DNA from: Clostridiales bacterium
GTDB taxonomy: Bacteria > Bacillota > Clostridia > Christensenellales > CAG-138
DNA length: 5,046 nt
NCBI GenBank assembly: GCA_031270585.1
Contig: JAISXK010000140.1
Location: 1 to 5,046 of the forward strand
Reading direction: 5' to 3'
Position 1 is the first letter of the stretch. Each line of letters begins with the position of its first letter. Position numbers and translations under genes: made by a program. The notes under the pieces were generated by a model. That model did not search any database. It saw nothing but the letters and a program-made list of their open reading frames with translations, and had not been told where the DNA came from. Shown piece after piece: positions 4,714-5,046 of the stretch.

Positions 4714-5046
4714 ACGATGGTCTTAATCGTATTCCTGTTAATCAGGCATCTGTCGTGAATATCATCTATATTAATGATCTGAAGGTCTAAGGCGTAGGCG
4801 CCAAATCCGTTATCCCGGGGCTTTTCCTCGCCTGTCATTCTAAAGAGCGTTATTTTGCCCTCGTAGGCCCCGCCCGGCCTATAATTGACAATCTCTTTAA
4901 TGATAAACGCGTTGTTGCGCTCTAATTTGTCAATAAGCCCCATATTGCGGAAACGTTCAAACAAAGGATCGCTCTCTAAATACTGCCTGTAATTTGTTTC
5001 GCTTACCTTCTGGAATAAAACGGGGTCAATTAAAATCAGGTCTGAT
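4698..5046 (-). CDS. Thioesterase-like (NRPS/PKS TE-type alpha/beta hydrolase) C-terminal end, cut by window edge
   Basis: The frame is open from the right edge to the TGA at 4698-4700, giving 115 visible residues. The TTG at 4964 is only an internal codon, since the frame continues upstream through it. Visible residues fit the end of an assembly-line thioesterase. LILID (3-7) resembles the strand that ends in the catalytic Asp. A charged helical stretch resembling the lid follows (about 10-52), then NYRPGGAYEGKITLFR (54-69), matching the family's Y-P-x-x-Y-x-G-x-I-T-L-F pattern. DNGFGAYALDLQIINIDDIH (78-97) matches the GW...L...I.GxH block with catalytic His97, and a final helix ends the protein. 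The Asp-His gap of 90 residues is close to about 100 in the surfactin thioesterase. The nucleophilic Ser (GxSxG) would be off-window. It could be a C-terminal domain of a large synthetase, a stand-alone type II thioesterase or another hydrolase. The stop lies 14 bases before the CDF ATG. The call is from pattern memory, not a profile search. Confidence 0.6.
   Translation of the reverse strand, partial: SDLILIDPVLFQKVSETNYRQYLESDPLFERFRNMGLIDKLERNNAFIIKEIVNYRPGGAYEGKITLFRMTGEEKPRDNGFGAYALDLQIINIDDIHDRCLINRNTIKTIVKELY

Noticed and set aside
1..5046. CRISPR array, tRNA, rRNA or complete insertion sequence
   Set aside because: No regularly spaced repeats, no tRNA-like cloverleaf and no transposase frame or paired terminal inverted repeats were seen on either strand.

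Overview
All recognisable genes lie on the minus strand and read from right to left. The window looks like a junction between a biosynthetic-type operon (about 1154-5046) and an AT-richer accessory segment (about 1-1143). Strong Shine-Dalgarno sequences (AAGGAGG, GGAGG, AAAGGG), frequent GTG starts and tight gene packing suggest a Bacillota (Firmicutes) bacterium, perhaps of the Clostridia or Negativicutes. No rRNA, tRNA or taxon-specific marker is present, so this assignment is weak.

Right to left in transcription order: (1) 4698-5046 is the 3' end of a gene cut by the window edge. I read it as the C-terminal lid and catalytic-His part of a thioesterase (alpha/beta hydrolase) of the kind that ends NRPS/PKS assembly lines. 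(2) 3694-4683 encodes a CDF-family cation transporter with unusual metal-site residues. (3) 1982-3664 encodes a GH3-family acyl-adenylating acyl-amido synthetase. (4) 1154-1945 encodes a short, divergent ROK-family sugar-kinase homologue. Gaps are 14, 29 and 36 bases, so the four are probably one transcript whose promoter lies beyond the right edge. The most interesting reading is that this is the tail of a secondary-metabolite cluster: a thioesterase releases an acyl or peptidyl acid, GH3 may join it to an amine, a CDF-like membrane protein may move metal or product, and a ROK-like protein has an unknown role. That linkage is inference.

After the operon, 671-1153 has no intact gene. It holds the decayed core of a GNAT acetyltransferase (stop codon inside, both ends lost) and a bulged hairpin. 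Then comes a two-gene module with a 4-base ATGA overlap: a 135-aa protein of a family I know only as a neighbour of AbiEii-type proteins (263-670), and the N-terminal 88 codons of an AbiEii/AbiGii-type nucleotidyltransferase toxin (1-266, cut by the left edge). Sampled 60-base lines have 33-40% GC in this module, against up to 67-70% in the GH3 and ROK genes, consistent with separate origin.
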